Below are positions 47,174 through 56,200 of a DNA stretch of 64,000 nt, one piece after another. The stretch is taken from contig NZ_WASO01000001.1 in the NCBI RefSeq assembly GCF_009712605.1, positions 186,001 to 250,000 on the forward strand. The letters are read 5' to 3'. Both the position numbers and the translations under genes were made by a program. Origin of the DNA: Paludibacter sp. (GTDB lineage: Bacteria; Bacteroidota; Bacteroidia; Bacteroidales; Paludibacteraceae). The stretch's first letter is position 1. Every line of letters begins with the position of its first letter. The notes under the pieces are model-generated. The model worked only from the letters and a program-made list of their open reading frames with translations, was not told the DNA's origin and did not search any database.

Positions 47174-48169
47174 ATGAATCAATATCCTAAAGACGAAGAA
47201 CTAAACTCTTGTTGTCAGGGTGACTCGTTGATGGATCGGGTGTACAATCTTCTTGAACGGCAAATCGCTGTCTGGGAGCTTCCGAAACGCAATTATACCT
47301 CGCTGGATAAGGTCGAAACCAAGACTTTGACAGTGGGTAGCATGGAGATGATGGTACAGTTCAATCCTTCGCGTATTGTCTCTTCTGCCGCAAAAGTGGA
47401 TGCTGCTTCGATTAAGGAACGCAAGTGCTTTTTGTGTAAAGCGCATTTGCCTCAGGAACAAGAGGGAATTCCTTTTGGAGACGGATATTTGATCCTGGTC
47501 AATCCGTTCCCGATTTTTCCGAAGCACTTTACGATTCCGGCTTTGGAGCATACCGATCAGCTCATTCGCTCACGGTTGGGCGATATGCTGGATGTTGCCG
47601 AAGCATTAAATGATTGTGTTATATTTTACAACGGACCGAAGTGCGGAGCGTCCGCTCCTGATCACATGCACTTTCAGGCCGGTAACAGAGGTTTCCTGCC
47701 TCTTGAAAAAAACTGGAATTCTGTCTATCGTGAACAAGCCGCGGTAATTGTCGACTGTCCGGAAATTAAAGTTTCACGTCTTTCTTTTTATCCACATGCT
47801 GCATTGGTGCTCGAGTCGGCGGACAAAGAGGCTGTGCTGCAACTGTTTGAAAAAATCTACACTTTACTGACTGTTCCACAGGATAGTCCCGAACCCATGC
47901 TCAACTTGCTTTGCCGGTTCGACGATGGATTGTGGACGCTCTGGGTTTTCCCGCGGAAGTTGCACCGTCCCCGGCAATATTTTGCCGAAGGCGACGACAA
48001 TCTGCTGATAAGCCCTGCATCCGTCGATTTGGGTGGCGTATTTATCACTCCGCTTCAAAAAGACTTCGAAAAAATCACATCAATCGATATAGAAGATATT
48101 CTCCGGCAAATCTCAATGGATGCGGACGAATTCGATTTGCTTTGCAGTCGGTTGAAAGATATTCGATAG
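47174..48169 (+). CDS. DUF4922 / HIT-superfamily nucleotide-sugar phosphorylase-like protein
   Basis: 331-residue cytoplasmic protein with the histidine-triad-type motif PDHMHFQAG at residues 162-170 (His164, His166, Gln168). This is the arrangement found in Ap4A phosphorylase, GalT and GDP-L-galactose phosphorylase. NPFPIFPKHFTI at 110-121 and a CFLC pair at 85-88 also fit that group. The family is known as DUF4922 in Bacteroidales; its reaction is unassigned. By analogy it would move a nucleotidyl group on a sugar phosphate. It follows the GT2 gene by 115 bases, which suggests the two act on the same compound; that is inference. Confidence 0.7.
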   Translation: MNQYPKDEELNSCCQGDSLMDRVYNLLERQIAVWELPKRNYTSLDKVETKTLTVGSMEMMVQFNPSRIVSSAAKVDAASIKERKCFLCKAHLPQEQEGIPFGDGYLILVNPFPIFPKHFTIPALEHTDQLIRSRLGDMLDVAEALNDCVIFYNGPKCGASAPDHMHFQAGNRGFLPLEKNWNSVYREQAAVIVDCPEIKVSRLSFYPHAALVLESADKEAVLQLFEKIYTLLTVPQDSPEPMLNLLCRFDDGLWTLWVFPRKLHRPRQYFAEGDDNLLISPASVDLGGVFITPLQKDFEKITSIDIEDILRQISMDADEFDLLCSRLKDIR

Positions 48170-48210
48170 AAGTATGGTTTTGTCTTGAATCATAAAATCC
48201 TCCTAACGGT

Positions 48211-48378
48211 GCAAGTGCTGATTGAAGAGCTGTAAATACTAATCGAAAATCAGTAAGTAGCATTCGGAAAGCTGTAAGTAACATTCCAAACGCTGTAAGT
48301 GACGTTTGGAAAGGTGTAAATAACATTCGAAGAACTATAAGTGGCATTCGAGAAGCTGCAAATGTTCGAAATAAAATA
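48211..48378 (+). repeat. eight-unit tandem repeat with exact 21-base period
   Basis: Units begin at 48211, 48232, 48253, 48274, 48295, 48316, 48337 and 48358, each 21 bases long. The working consensus is GTAAGTAACATTCGAAAAGCT; the first and last units have drifted most. The array lies between the DUF4922 stop (48169) and the AmpG-like start (48396). It has no in-frame start codon. A minus-strand open frame across it encodes a seven-residue repeat but has no other support as a gene. Confidence 0.85.
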
Positions 48379-48395
48379 AGTATCGATAAATAGAA

Positions 48396-50255
48396 ATGTC
48401 AAAATTCAAAAAAACTCCCTGGTTCTGGATTCCGACGCTTTATTTTGCGGAAGGAATTCCTTATGTGGTTGTTGCGACAACATTCTCGGTTATTATGTAC
48501 AAACGACTGGGATTGTCAAATGCCGAAATAACTTTTTATACCAGTTGGTTGTATTTGCCCTGGGTTATTAAACCTTTCTGGAGTCCTTTCGTGGACATTT
48601 TCAAAACCAAACGTTGGTGGATTATCTCTATGCAGTTGTTGATCGGAGCCGGGTTGGCGGGAGTGGCATTCTTGTTGCATGCTCCGTTCTTCTTTCAAGC
48701 GACACTGGCTGTGTTTTGGCTTGTGGGATTCAGTTCTGCAACGCATGATATTGCAGCCGATGGTTTTTACATGCTGGCTCTCGACAATGCTCAACAATCG
48801 TTCTTCGTTGGGATCCGAAGTACGTTTTATCGTTTAGCCATGATTACCGGTCAGGGATTATTGGTTATCATTGCGGGTAGTCTCGAAACGTTTACCGGTT
48901 CTCAGCCGGTACAATTCTCAGTTGAGTCCTCAAGTTCGGTTCAATCAAAGGTGTGGCAATTACCGCAAGATTATCGTGTGCCCAAAACTGACGAGATGAC
49001 CTTTGTTGCGTTCCCTTCTCATTTGATAATTAATACAAATAAAATAGCCAAAGATTCGTTGGCGAAAGTGAAGAAACTGGCAACACAGGAAAATGTAAAA
49101 AATGGTTTTGTAGAAGTAGAGCAGAATCTCTCCGAGCAAAATAAAAAAGCGCATGCTTCGTGGTGGACAGAGAAAGTCTCGGCTCCATTAGGAAGATTTT
49201 TGAAAGATCATTTTGGCAAAAAAACGGTTGTGTCGGCCTCGAATGAAAAAGTAGGCAATGCAGGGATTGTGGCTATTCGGCTGACAAAAAAACCTGATCC
49301 AGGCAAAACAGTGGTACTCAATACCGCTTTCACTAAAGGGGATAAGAGTATTTCTATAATCGGGGGAGAGAGAGTTGTCTTTTCCTCTGAAAACTGGGAT
49401 AAACCAGCTTACGTGGTGGTGCAACTCGATAATAAATTGAACAACACTGTAAAAAGTGAATTCAAGGGCGTTTCTGGAAATATTAAGTTGGCATGGAGCA
49501 TTACCTTTTTTATTTTGGCCGGCTTCTTTATCATGCTATTTGTTTACCATCGCTTTGTGCTGCCGAAACCGGACTCTGACCATTCCACAGCAGCCAGTAG
49601 TGTGAGGGATATCTTTAAGGAATTTGGGCGCACTTTTGCCTCCTTTTTTCAAAAACCGGGCGTGCTACTGGCCATCTTCTTTATGCTTACCTATCGGTTA
49701 GGTGAGGCATTGTTAATAAAAATAGTATCTCCGTTCCTGCTTGATGCCAGAGAAGCTGGAGGTCTTGGTCTGACGACAGGGCAGGTAGGACTGGTGTATG
49801 GAACGGTAGGTGTGGTGGCATTAACTCTTGGTGGTATCGTGGGTGGAATTGCAGCTTCACGTAAAGGGTTGAAATTCTGGATATGGCCTATGGCAATGGC
49901 GATCACGTTACCTCAATGTTCCTATATATTTCTATCAATGTTTATGCCGGAAAACTTCTTTTTTGTCAATCTTGCGGTTGCAGTTGAGCAATTCGGCTAT
50001 GGGTTCGGATTTACCGCTTATATGTTGTATATGATCTCTTTTGCTGATGGAGAACATAAAACAGCTCATTATGCGATATGTACTGCTTTTATGGCTTTAA
50101 GCATGATGTTGCCGGGATTGTTTGCCGGTTGGTTACAAGAACAAATAGGCTATCAGCATTATTTTCTGTCGGTAATGCTGGCGATTATACCTTGTTACCT
50201 GGCCGTTTCGATGTTGAAGATTGATCCCGAATTCGGGAAGAAAAAGAAAAACTAA
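48396..50255 (+). CDS. AmpG/MurT-like muropeptide or MurNAc permease with an inserted domain
   Basis: 619-residue major facilitator protein of the AmpG branch: WFWIPTLYFAEGIPYVVV at the start, LYLPWVIKPFWSPFVD near residue 52, and SATHDIAADGFYMLAL near 114. AmpG-type carriers bring anhydro-muropeptides or, in the MurT case, MurNAc into the cytoplasm. Between the early and late helices there is an insert at about 165-360. Its end resembles a Calx-beta-like sandwich (VVFSSENWDKPAYVVVQLDN, 327-346). This insert is absent from ordinary AmpG. Later membrane helices are normal. Neighbours murK/murQ and namZ support MurNAc or MurNAc-peptide import. Confidence 0.8.
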   Translation: MSKFKKTPWFWIPTLYFAEGIPYVVVATTFSVIMYKRLGLSNAEITFYTSWLYLPWVIKPFWSPFVDIFKTKRWWIISMQLLIGAGLAGVAFLLHAPFFFQATLAVFWLVGFSSATHDIAADGFYMLALDNAQQSFFVGIRSTFYRLAMITGQGLLVIIAGSLETFTGSQPVQFSVESSSSVQSKVWQLPQDYRVPKTDEMTFVAFPSHLIINTNKIAKDSLAKVKKLATQENVKNGFVEVEQNLSEQNKKAHASWWTEKVSAPLGRFLKDHFGKKTVVSASNEKVGNAGIVAIRLTKKPDPGKTVVLNTAFTKGDKSISIIGGERVVFSSENWDKPAYVVVQLDNKLNNTVKSEFKGVSGNIKLAWSITFFILAGFFIMLFVYHRFVLPKPDSDHSTAASSVRDIFKEFGRTFASFFQKPGVLLAIFFMLTYRLGEALLIKIVSPFLLDAREAGGLGLTTGQVGLVYGTVGVVALTLGGIVGGIAASRKGLKFWIWPMAMAITLPQCSYIFLSMFMPENFFFVNLAVAVEQFGYGFGFTAYMLYMISFADGEHKTAHYAICTAFMALSMMLPGLFAGWLQEQIGYQHYFLSVMLAIIPCYLAVSMLKIDPEFGKKKKN

Positions 50256-50278
50256 CCGTTTTTACCAATGGCTTTGTG

Positions 50279-51517
50279 ATGATGAAAAGATTAAATGTGA
50301 TATGGATGATGGCCGCTTTGCTGTGCCTGTCTCAGAGCGGGATGGGTGCGCAAAGGGTAAAAACGGGTATTGAAGTACTCCGCGAAAGTGGATTCAAAAT
50401 GCTTCAGGGAAAACGTGTAGGACTTATTACCAATCCTACAGGCGTTGACTCGCAATTGAAGTCGACAGTAGATATACTGAATGAAGCCGCGGGAGTAAAA
50501 CTGGTTGCTTTATATGGTCCCGAACATGGAGTACGGGGTGATGTTTATGCCGGCGATCATGTGGATAGTATTGTCGATAAGACAGGAGTACCTGTTTATT
50601 CGCTTTACGGAAAATCAAAGAAACCGACACCCGATATGCTGAGAGATGTTGATGTGATTGTGTATGATATTCAGGATATTGGGTGTCGTTCCTATACTTT
50701 TATCAGTACCATGGGACTGGCCATGCAGGCAGCTGCCGAAAATGACAAAGAATTTGTGGTACTTGACCGGCCAAATCCGCTTGGAGGAGTGAAAATTGAA
50801 GGCAATCTGGCGGAAGACAAGTTTATCTCGTTTGTCAGCCAGTTCAAGATTCCGTACCTCTATGGGCTTACCTGCGGAGAGCTGGCCAAATTGCTAAACA
50901 ACGAAAATATGTTAGGCAAGAAATGTAAGTTGACGGTGGTCCCAATGAAAGGCTGGAAGCGTAAGATGACTTATGCGCAAACCGGTTTGCCCTGGGTGCT
51001 CACTTCTCCGCATGTGCCTTATGCAGAGTCCGCGGCTTATTACGCTGCATCCGGAATTCTTGGCGAGTTTGATTTTATGTCGATTGGGGTGGGCTACACA
51101 TTGCCATTCCAGCTTTTTGCCAAAGATTCGATTGATGCTAACGTCCTTGCCGAAAAGATGAATGCTCTGAAATTGCCGGGAGTGTTGTTTCGCCCGATCA
51201 ACCTGAAGCCGTTTTATTCGGTAGGCAGGGGTTTGAATTATTCCGGCGTACAATATTTTATAACCGATTATAAAGTGGCTCGATTGACAGAGATTCAGTT
51301 TTGTGTGATGCAGGAGATGGCTAAACTCTATCCCGAAAAGAAGTGCTTCGGTCCTTCTACTAAGTCGCGGTACGATATGTTCGATAAAGTGTGTGGCAGC
51401 GACCAGATACGTTTGCGTTTTGCTCAAAATATGAATGTGGACGACATCCTTCCTTACTGGAGAAAAGATGAAGATGCTTTCAGAAAATTGTCAAAGAAAT
51501 ATTATCTCTATAAATAA
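50279..51517 (+). CDS. namZ: exo-beta-N-acetylmuramidase NamZ (DUF1343, GH171)
   Basis: Secreted glycosidase that removes MurNAc from the non-reducing end of peptidoglycan chains; DUF1343 proteins were characterised as NamZ in Bacillus subtilis and related enzymes exist in Tannerella forsythia. About 412 residues with a signal peptide ending near GMGAQ. Signature segments are LITNPTGVD, ALYGPEHGVRGD, GVPVYSLYG, YDIQDIGCRSYTF, LDRPNPLGG and a late ALKLPGVLFRP. Three start codons occur in a row (GTG 50276, ATG 50279, ATG 50282); the first ATG is taken. It follows the permease by 24 bases and fits as the enzyme that supplies the permease with substrate. Confidence 0.9.
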   Translation: MMKRLNVIWMMAALLCLSQSGMGAQRVKTGIEVLRESGFKMLQGKRVGLITNPTGVDSQLKSTVDILNEAAGVKLVALYGPEHGVRGDVYAGDHVDSIVDKTGVPVYSLYGKSKKPTPDMLRDVDVIVYDIQDIGCRSYTFISTMGLAMQAAAENDKEFVVLDRPNPLGGVKIEGNLAEDKFISFVSQFKIPYLYGLTCGELAKLLNNENMLGKKCKLTVVPMKGWKRKMTYAQTGLPWVLTSPHVPYAESAAYYAASGILGEFDFMSIGVGYTLPFQLFAKDSIDANVLAEKMNALKLPGVLFRPINLKPFYSVGRGLNYSGVQYFITDYKVARLTEIQFCVMQEMAKLYPEKKCFGPSTKSRYDMFDKVCGSDQIRLRFAQNMNVDDILPYWRKDEDAFRKLSKKYYLYK

Positions 51518-51524
51518 AATTCCT

Positions 51525-52703
51525 ATGCCGACGACTAACAGACTTTTGGCGCTTGATGTGATGAGGGGAATCACAATTTCCGGAATGATCCTGGTGAATA
51601 ACCCGGGTTCGTGGGGGCATATTTTTACCCCGTTGGAACATGCATCATGGAATGGACTGACTCCCACTGATCTGGTATTCCCGTTCTTTATGTTTATTAT
51701 GGGAGTTTCTACTTATTTCTCGCTAAAGAAATATGACTTTAAGTTTTCGTCGGAGGCGGCATGGAAGATTGGTAAACGTACACTGGTTATTTTTGGTATT
51801 GGTTTGGCTTTGGGTTGGTTTGGCTTGTTTTGCAGAACCACTCTGGACTTTGGCAATACAGAAATGACATTTTCCGAACGCCTGATGCATGGTCTGCTTC
51901 CATTCGACAGAATACGAGCCCTCGGTGTAATGCAACGACTGGCCTTGAGTTATTTCGGAGCTTCCATTATTATCCTGCTTATTAACCATAAAAAGGTATT
52001 GTATGTTGCAGGGGGGATTTTAGTTGCGTATCTGGCAATTTTGCTGCTTGGTAACGGCTTCGACCTGTCGGAAAACAACGTGATTAATATTGTCGACAGG
52101 GCTCTGTTTGGTGTCAATCACATGTATAAGGATACATTGCCCGATGGTTCTTTGTTTGCTTTTGATCCAGAAGGACTGTTGAGTACACTTCCTTGTTTTG
52201 CTCATGTGTTGCTGGGCTTCTACGTGGGTAAGATCATTAACGAAGTGAAAGATAACAGCCAGCGTATCCAGCAGATCTTTATTTTTGGAACAGTACTGCT
52301 GTTTGCCGGTTTCCTGTTGAGCTACGGATGTCCGATCAACAAGAAGGTATGGAGCACTACTTTCGTGATGGTAACATGCGGTTTAGGTTCTTTGTTGCTT
52401 GCTTTGTTGATATGGATTATCGATATAAAAGGATATGCCCGTTGGTCAAGATTCTTCGAGTCATTCGGTATCAATCCTTTGTTTATGTATGTTTTAGGAG
52501 CCTTCTTGTCAGTATTGTTCGGTACAATACCTTTGGTGATGAGTCCTGAAGTCTTAACTATCAAGGGATTTATATATAACGATTTGCTTTTGTCCTGGCT
52601 GCCCGACCTGTGGGCGTCTCTTGCGTTTGCGGTCTTTTTTGTCATGCTCAACTGGATTTTCGGACATATCCTGTATAAAAAGCAGGTATATATCAAGATA
52701 TAG
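51525..52703 (+). CDS. NagX/HGSNAT-like membrane acyltransferase (DUF5009)
   Basis: 392-residue polytopic membrane protein related to heparan-alpha-glucosaminide N-acetyltransferase. Signature segments are LALDVMRGITISGMILVNN at the start and HASWNGLTPTDLVFPFFMFIMG near residues 38-60, with His at 38. Later helices include GINPLFMYVLG. Homologues called NagX sit in GlcNAc utilisation operons of several bacteria, where they may acetylate glucosamine units across the membrane. An upstream start at 51435 would overlap namZ; the ATG at 51525, eight bases after the namZ stop, gives the conserved N-terminus. Confidence 0.82.
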   Translation: MPTTNRLLALDVMRGITISGMILVNNPGSWGHIFTPLEHASWNGLTPTDLVFPFFMFIMGVSTYFSLKKYDFKFSSEAAWKIGKRTLVIFGIGLALGWFGLFCRTTLDFGNTEMTFSERLMHGLLPFDRIRALGVMQRLALSYFGASIIILLINHKKVLYVAGGILVAYLAILLLGNGFDLSENNVINIVDRALFGVNHMYKDTLPDGSLFAFDPEGLLSTLPCFAHVLLGFYVGKIINEVKDNSQRIQQIFIFGTVLLFAGFLLSYGCPINKKVWSTTFVMVTCGLGSLLLALLIWIIDIKGYARWSRFFESFGINPLFMYVLGAFLSVLFGTIPLVMSPEVLTIKGFIYNDLLLSWLPDLWASLAFAVFFVMLNWIFGHILYKKQVYIKI

Positions 52704-53169
52704 ATTTTGTACATTGTTTCTCGCAGGAGCTTAAAAATATTTATGGCTAAGAAATGAACACAAAAAAATGTATGAAAAGCATAAAATATAGACTTTTGTG
52801 TTGTATCTTTGTAAAAATAGAGTAAATTTGTAGTTGTATATCTTATGGTTTTTATTGTGCTTGTTTTTGTGTCAAATATACACTAAAAAGCATATTTATA
52901 TTTCATTAATTCGCAAAAACTCTATTTTGTATTTCTTTCTGTTATTTTGTTTGTTGGTGGAGAAGTTGAAAAATATTGAATTAAATCTCAATTTTAGGAA
53001 CCAAACCAATAAATAATAGAACATTCAGCGCAAGCCTTATTGTCAGGGCTGTATTTCCTTATAATTTTTTTATTACTCTTTCTAAATAAGAGACAAAAAT
53101 GAAACAGCGTATCACATGTCTTCGAGATAAAATTAAAAATAGTTACTAATCTTCAAAACCCCCAAAATT
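52704..53169. other. intergenic region before unit 4
   Basis: AT-rich. TATCTTTG at 52804-52811 is a -7 candidate without a clear -33, giving a leader of about 350 bases. No convincing terminator for the salvage cluster is visible. The 60-codon frame at 52834-53016 has low-complexity content and is not called. The last 37 bases match the leader of unit 5. Confidence 0.5.
52804..52811 (+). promoter_or_regulatory. candidate -7 element for unit 4
   Basis: TATCTTTG; the -33 half is not recognisable. Confidence 0.4.
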
Positions 53170-53287
53170 ATGACTAAGATGTTTAAGCAAAGATGGTTTT
53201 ATTTGGGTTGTTGTTTGTTGATGGCATTTTTCACCGTTGTAGGTGCCTATGCTCAGACAAAAACAATCAAGGGAAAGGTGGTTGATG
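53133..53287 (+). repeat. segment nearly identical to 58584-58738 (susC leader and signal peptide)
   Basis: Covers 37 leader bases, the signal peptide and the start of the CarboxypepD_reg-like domain. From the ATG there are six differences in about 118 bases; similarity drops sharply beyond. Confidence 0.8.
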
Positions 53288-56200
53288 TTTCTAATCAGCC
53301 GGTAATTGGTGCTTCGGTTCAAATTAAGGGTACTTCTATAGGTACCATAACCGATGTTAATGGAAATTATGCCGTGAATGCTTCTCCGAAAGATGTTCTG
53401 GTATTTACATTTATAGGTTATACGCCAGCTGAACAAGTAGTAGGTAACCGATCTGTTGTCAACATAACACTTGCAGAATCAACAGTCCAGATTCAGGATG
53501 TGGTTGTAGTGGGCTATGGAACGCAAAAGAAAGCGAATCTGACAGGCGCTGTGTCTACAGTTGATGTGGGCAAATCGTTGTCTTCTAAGCCTTTTACTGA
53601 TGTGGGGAAAGGTTTGCAGGGCGCTGTTCCCGGACTTACCGTAACCTATGGCAGTGGAGGAATTACATCAGCCCCCACACTGAATGTTCGGGGATTGGTT
53701 TCTATTAATGGGAATAGTACTCCGCTTATTCTTGTTGATGGAATTGTCGTTTCAGACATTACATTAGTAAGCCCAGAAGATATAGAAAGCGTTAGTGTTT
53801 TGAAAGATGCAGCATCAACATCAATTTTTGGAGCAAGAGCTGCTGCTGGTGTGATTATGATTAAAACAAAGTCAGGGGCTAAAAACTCAAAATTTAAAAT
53901 CAGTTATTCAAATAACTTTGCATGGGGAACTCCTACTAAATTACCTAGTTTCCCAAATGATCCTGTAGCAGAAATAAATACAGAAGTTGCTGCATTTGCT
54001 CGTCAGGGAAGTGGTTTTGATATGTTTGGAATGCAAGCTCCTCAATTAATAGCTGGGATACAAAACTGGCAGGCAAAGTATGCTAATAACAGGACAAGCA
54101 ACCAGATGGTGAAAGGAGAAGATTTTGATATGGTTAATGGTACTGCTTATTTTTACCGTATCTGGGATCCTAAAAAGGAAATGTACCAAACAATGCCTTC
54201 GCAAAATCATAACATTCAGTTTTCAGGAGGTTCAGACAAGCTCTCTTATTTCTTGTCAGGAACTTATAGCTATCAGGAAGGCATACTTAAGATTCATCCC
54301 GATAAGCTGAGCAAATATAATCTCACAGCAGGAGTTAATGCAGATATCAACAAATGGTTAAACTTAGATACTAAATTGACAACCCGTCAGTATAATTACG
54401 ATTATCCGTATGCATATCAGGATTATATGTATTATATGTGGCGTTGGGGAGCTTATTTCCCATATGGAACGTATGCTGATTCAAATAGTGGCCAAAATTA
54501 TTATTTCAGAAATGTGAATGGCTATATAGCAAACGCAAATAACTGTACTTTTCGCCAAAACACTCAGAATGTCAATATTGCCGCATCCATTAGACTTACT
54601 CAGGATCTGAAATTCAGAACTGAATTTAGTTATATGACGATTAATGGAATGCGTCATGAAACTGGAGGACAAATATCTTTGTGGGACTATTGGTCAGGCG
54701 GTTTGGTTCTGAATTCAACGTTGCCAAGTGCTACATATAACGAGACTGACTATACCAGTTCTGTAAACAAACAAATAACCTCTAATAGTTATTTTACCTA
54801 TGAGAAGCGCTTGGGTAAACATGGTATTAAAGGCATGGTCGGTATGAATGCTGAAAAAGGAGAATTTATACAACAGTATAGCAAAGGATTTGGTTTGATG
54901 AATAATTCAATGGGCGAAATCGCATTGGTAACGAATACGTCTTCTCCGGTTATTTATGTTAATCCTACTACAAGTCCTAATTACGGACCAAACCATACAT
55001 GGTGGTCGGTTGCCGGTTATTTTGCAAGAGCAAACTATGATTTTGATAATAAATACCTTGTTGAGTTGGATGGACGATATGATGGTTCCTCAAACTTTCC
55101 TGTTAGTGGAAGGTGGGCGTTCTTCCCATCTGCATCTCTTGGTTGGAGAGTTACCGAAGAACCTTTTATGAAAGAAGTTAAAAAAATAATTACGGACTTG
55201 AAAGTTAGAGCATCTTATGGAACAATTGGAAACCAGGACGTTAACACTACAGTCGGTCAAAACTTGTTCTTGCCCACAATGACAACTTCTCAAAATAGTT
55301 GGGTGGTTGGGAGTGCCAAAGCTACTTATACAGGTATGCCACAGGTAGTTCCTTTTTCTCTGACTTGGGAAAAAATTAATACGCTTGACTTTGGAGCAGA
55401 CATGAAATTTTTGGATAATAACTTAGGTGTTTCATTTGATTGGTTTCAAAGAGACAATGTTGGTATGATTTCATCGTCAACCACGCTACCCGCGACATTT
55501 GGTGCATCAGTTGCCAAAACTAATGTGGGAAATATGAGAACAAATGGATGGGAAGTTGGTGTTGATTATCACTGGCATTTGAATAACGGCATGCAGTTAT
55601 ATGCCAATGCATCTATGCACGACTATGTCACCAAGATCACTAAATGGGGAGGAAACTCTTCAAATTCATTAGCAACCGGCTATTACAATGGAGAAACATT
55701 TGGTGAAATCTGGGGTTTTCAGACAGTTGGTTATTTTAAGGATGCAGCAGATGTTACCAACTCTCCAAGTCAAACCAAATTGCAATCCGGTAGTTTTGTT
55801 TTTGGACCTGGTGATATAAAATATGCTGATTTGAATGCTGATGGAAAAATTGATGGTGGCGCATTGACATTGTCTGATCACGGTGACTTGAAGAAAATAG
55901 GTAACAGCACACCAAGATATCAGTATAGTTTCAGGCTAGGAGGTAACTGGAAAGGTTTTGATGCTGACGTATTCTTTCAGGGGGTAGGTAAACGTGATTA
56001 CTGGGCAACCGGTAGCGTGGCATTGCCGGGTTACAGCGGAAGCAGTATTTTCCTGCAACATCAAATGGATTACTGGACAACGTCTAATACAGACGCTACT
56101 TATCCAAATCCTTATCAGGGAAATAGTTCGTCAAACTTGTCTGGACAGCAGTATTGGGCAGGACAAGCCAAGAACACCAATTATGGCGCATCGGGGAATA

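Noticed and set aside
48075-48347. Minus-strand open frame encoding a seven-residue repeat over the 21-base array
   Set aside because: It follows from the 21-base period keeping frame on both strands. It overlaps the end of the DUF4922 gene, has no promoter, and the plus strand shows the same pattern.
48211-48378. CRISPR array
   Set aside because: Units are contiguous, 21 bases long and diverged, with no unique spacers, and no cas genes are near.
51435-51524. NagX-like start overlapping namZ
   Set aside because: The conserved N-terminus begins at 51525, right after the namZ stop.
52834-53016. Sixty-codon hydrophobic frame before unit 4
   Set aside because: Low-complexity AT-rich sequence with no recognisable start signal; probably chance.
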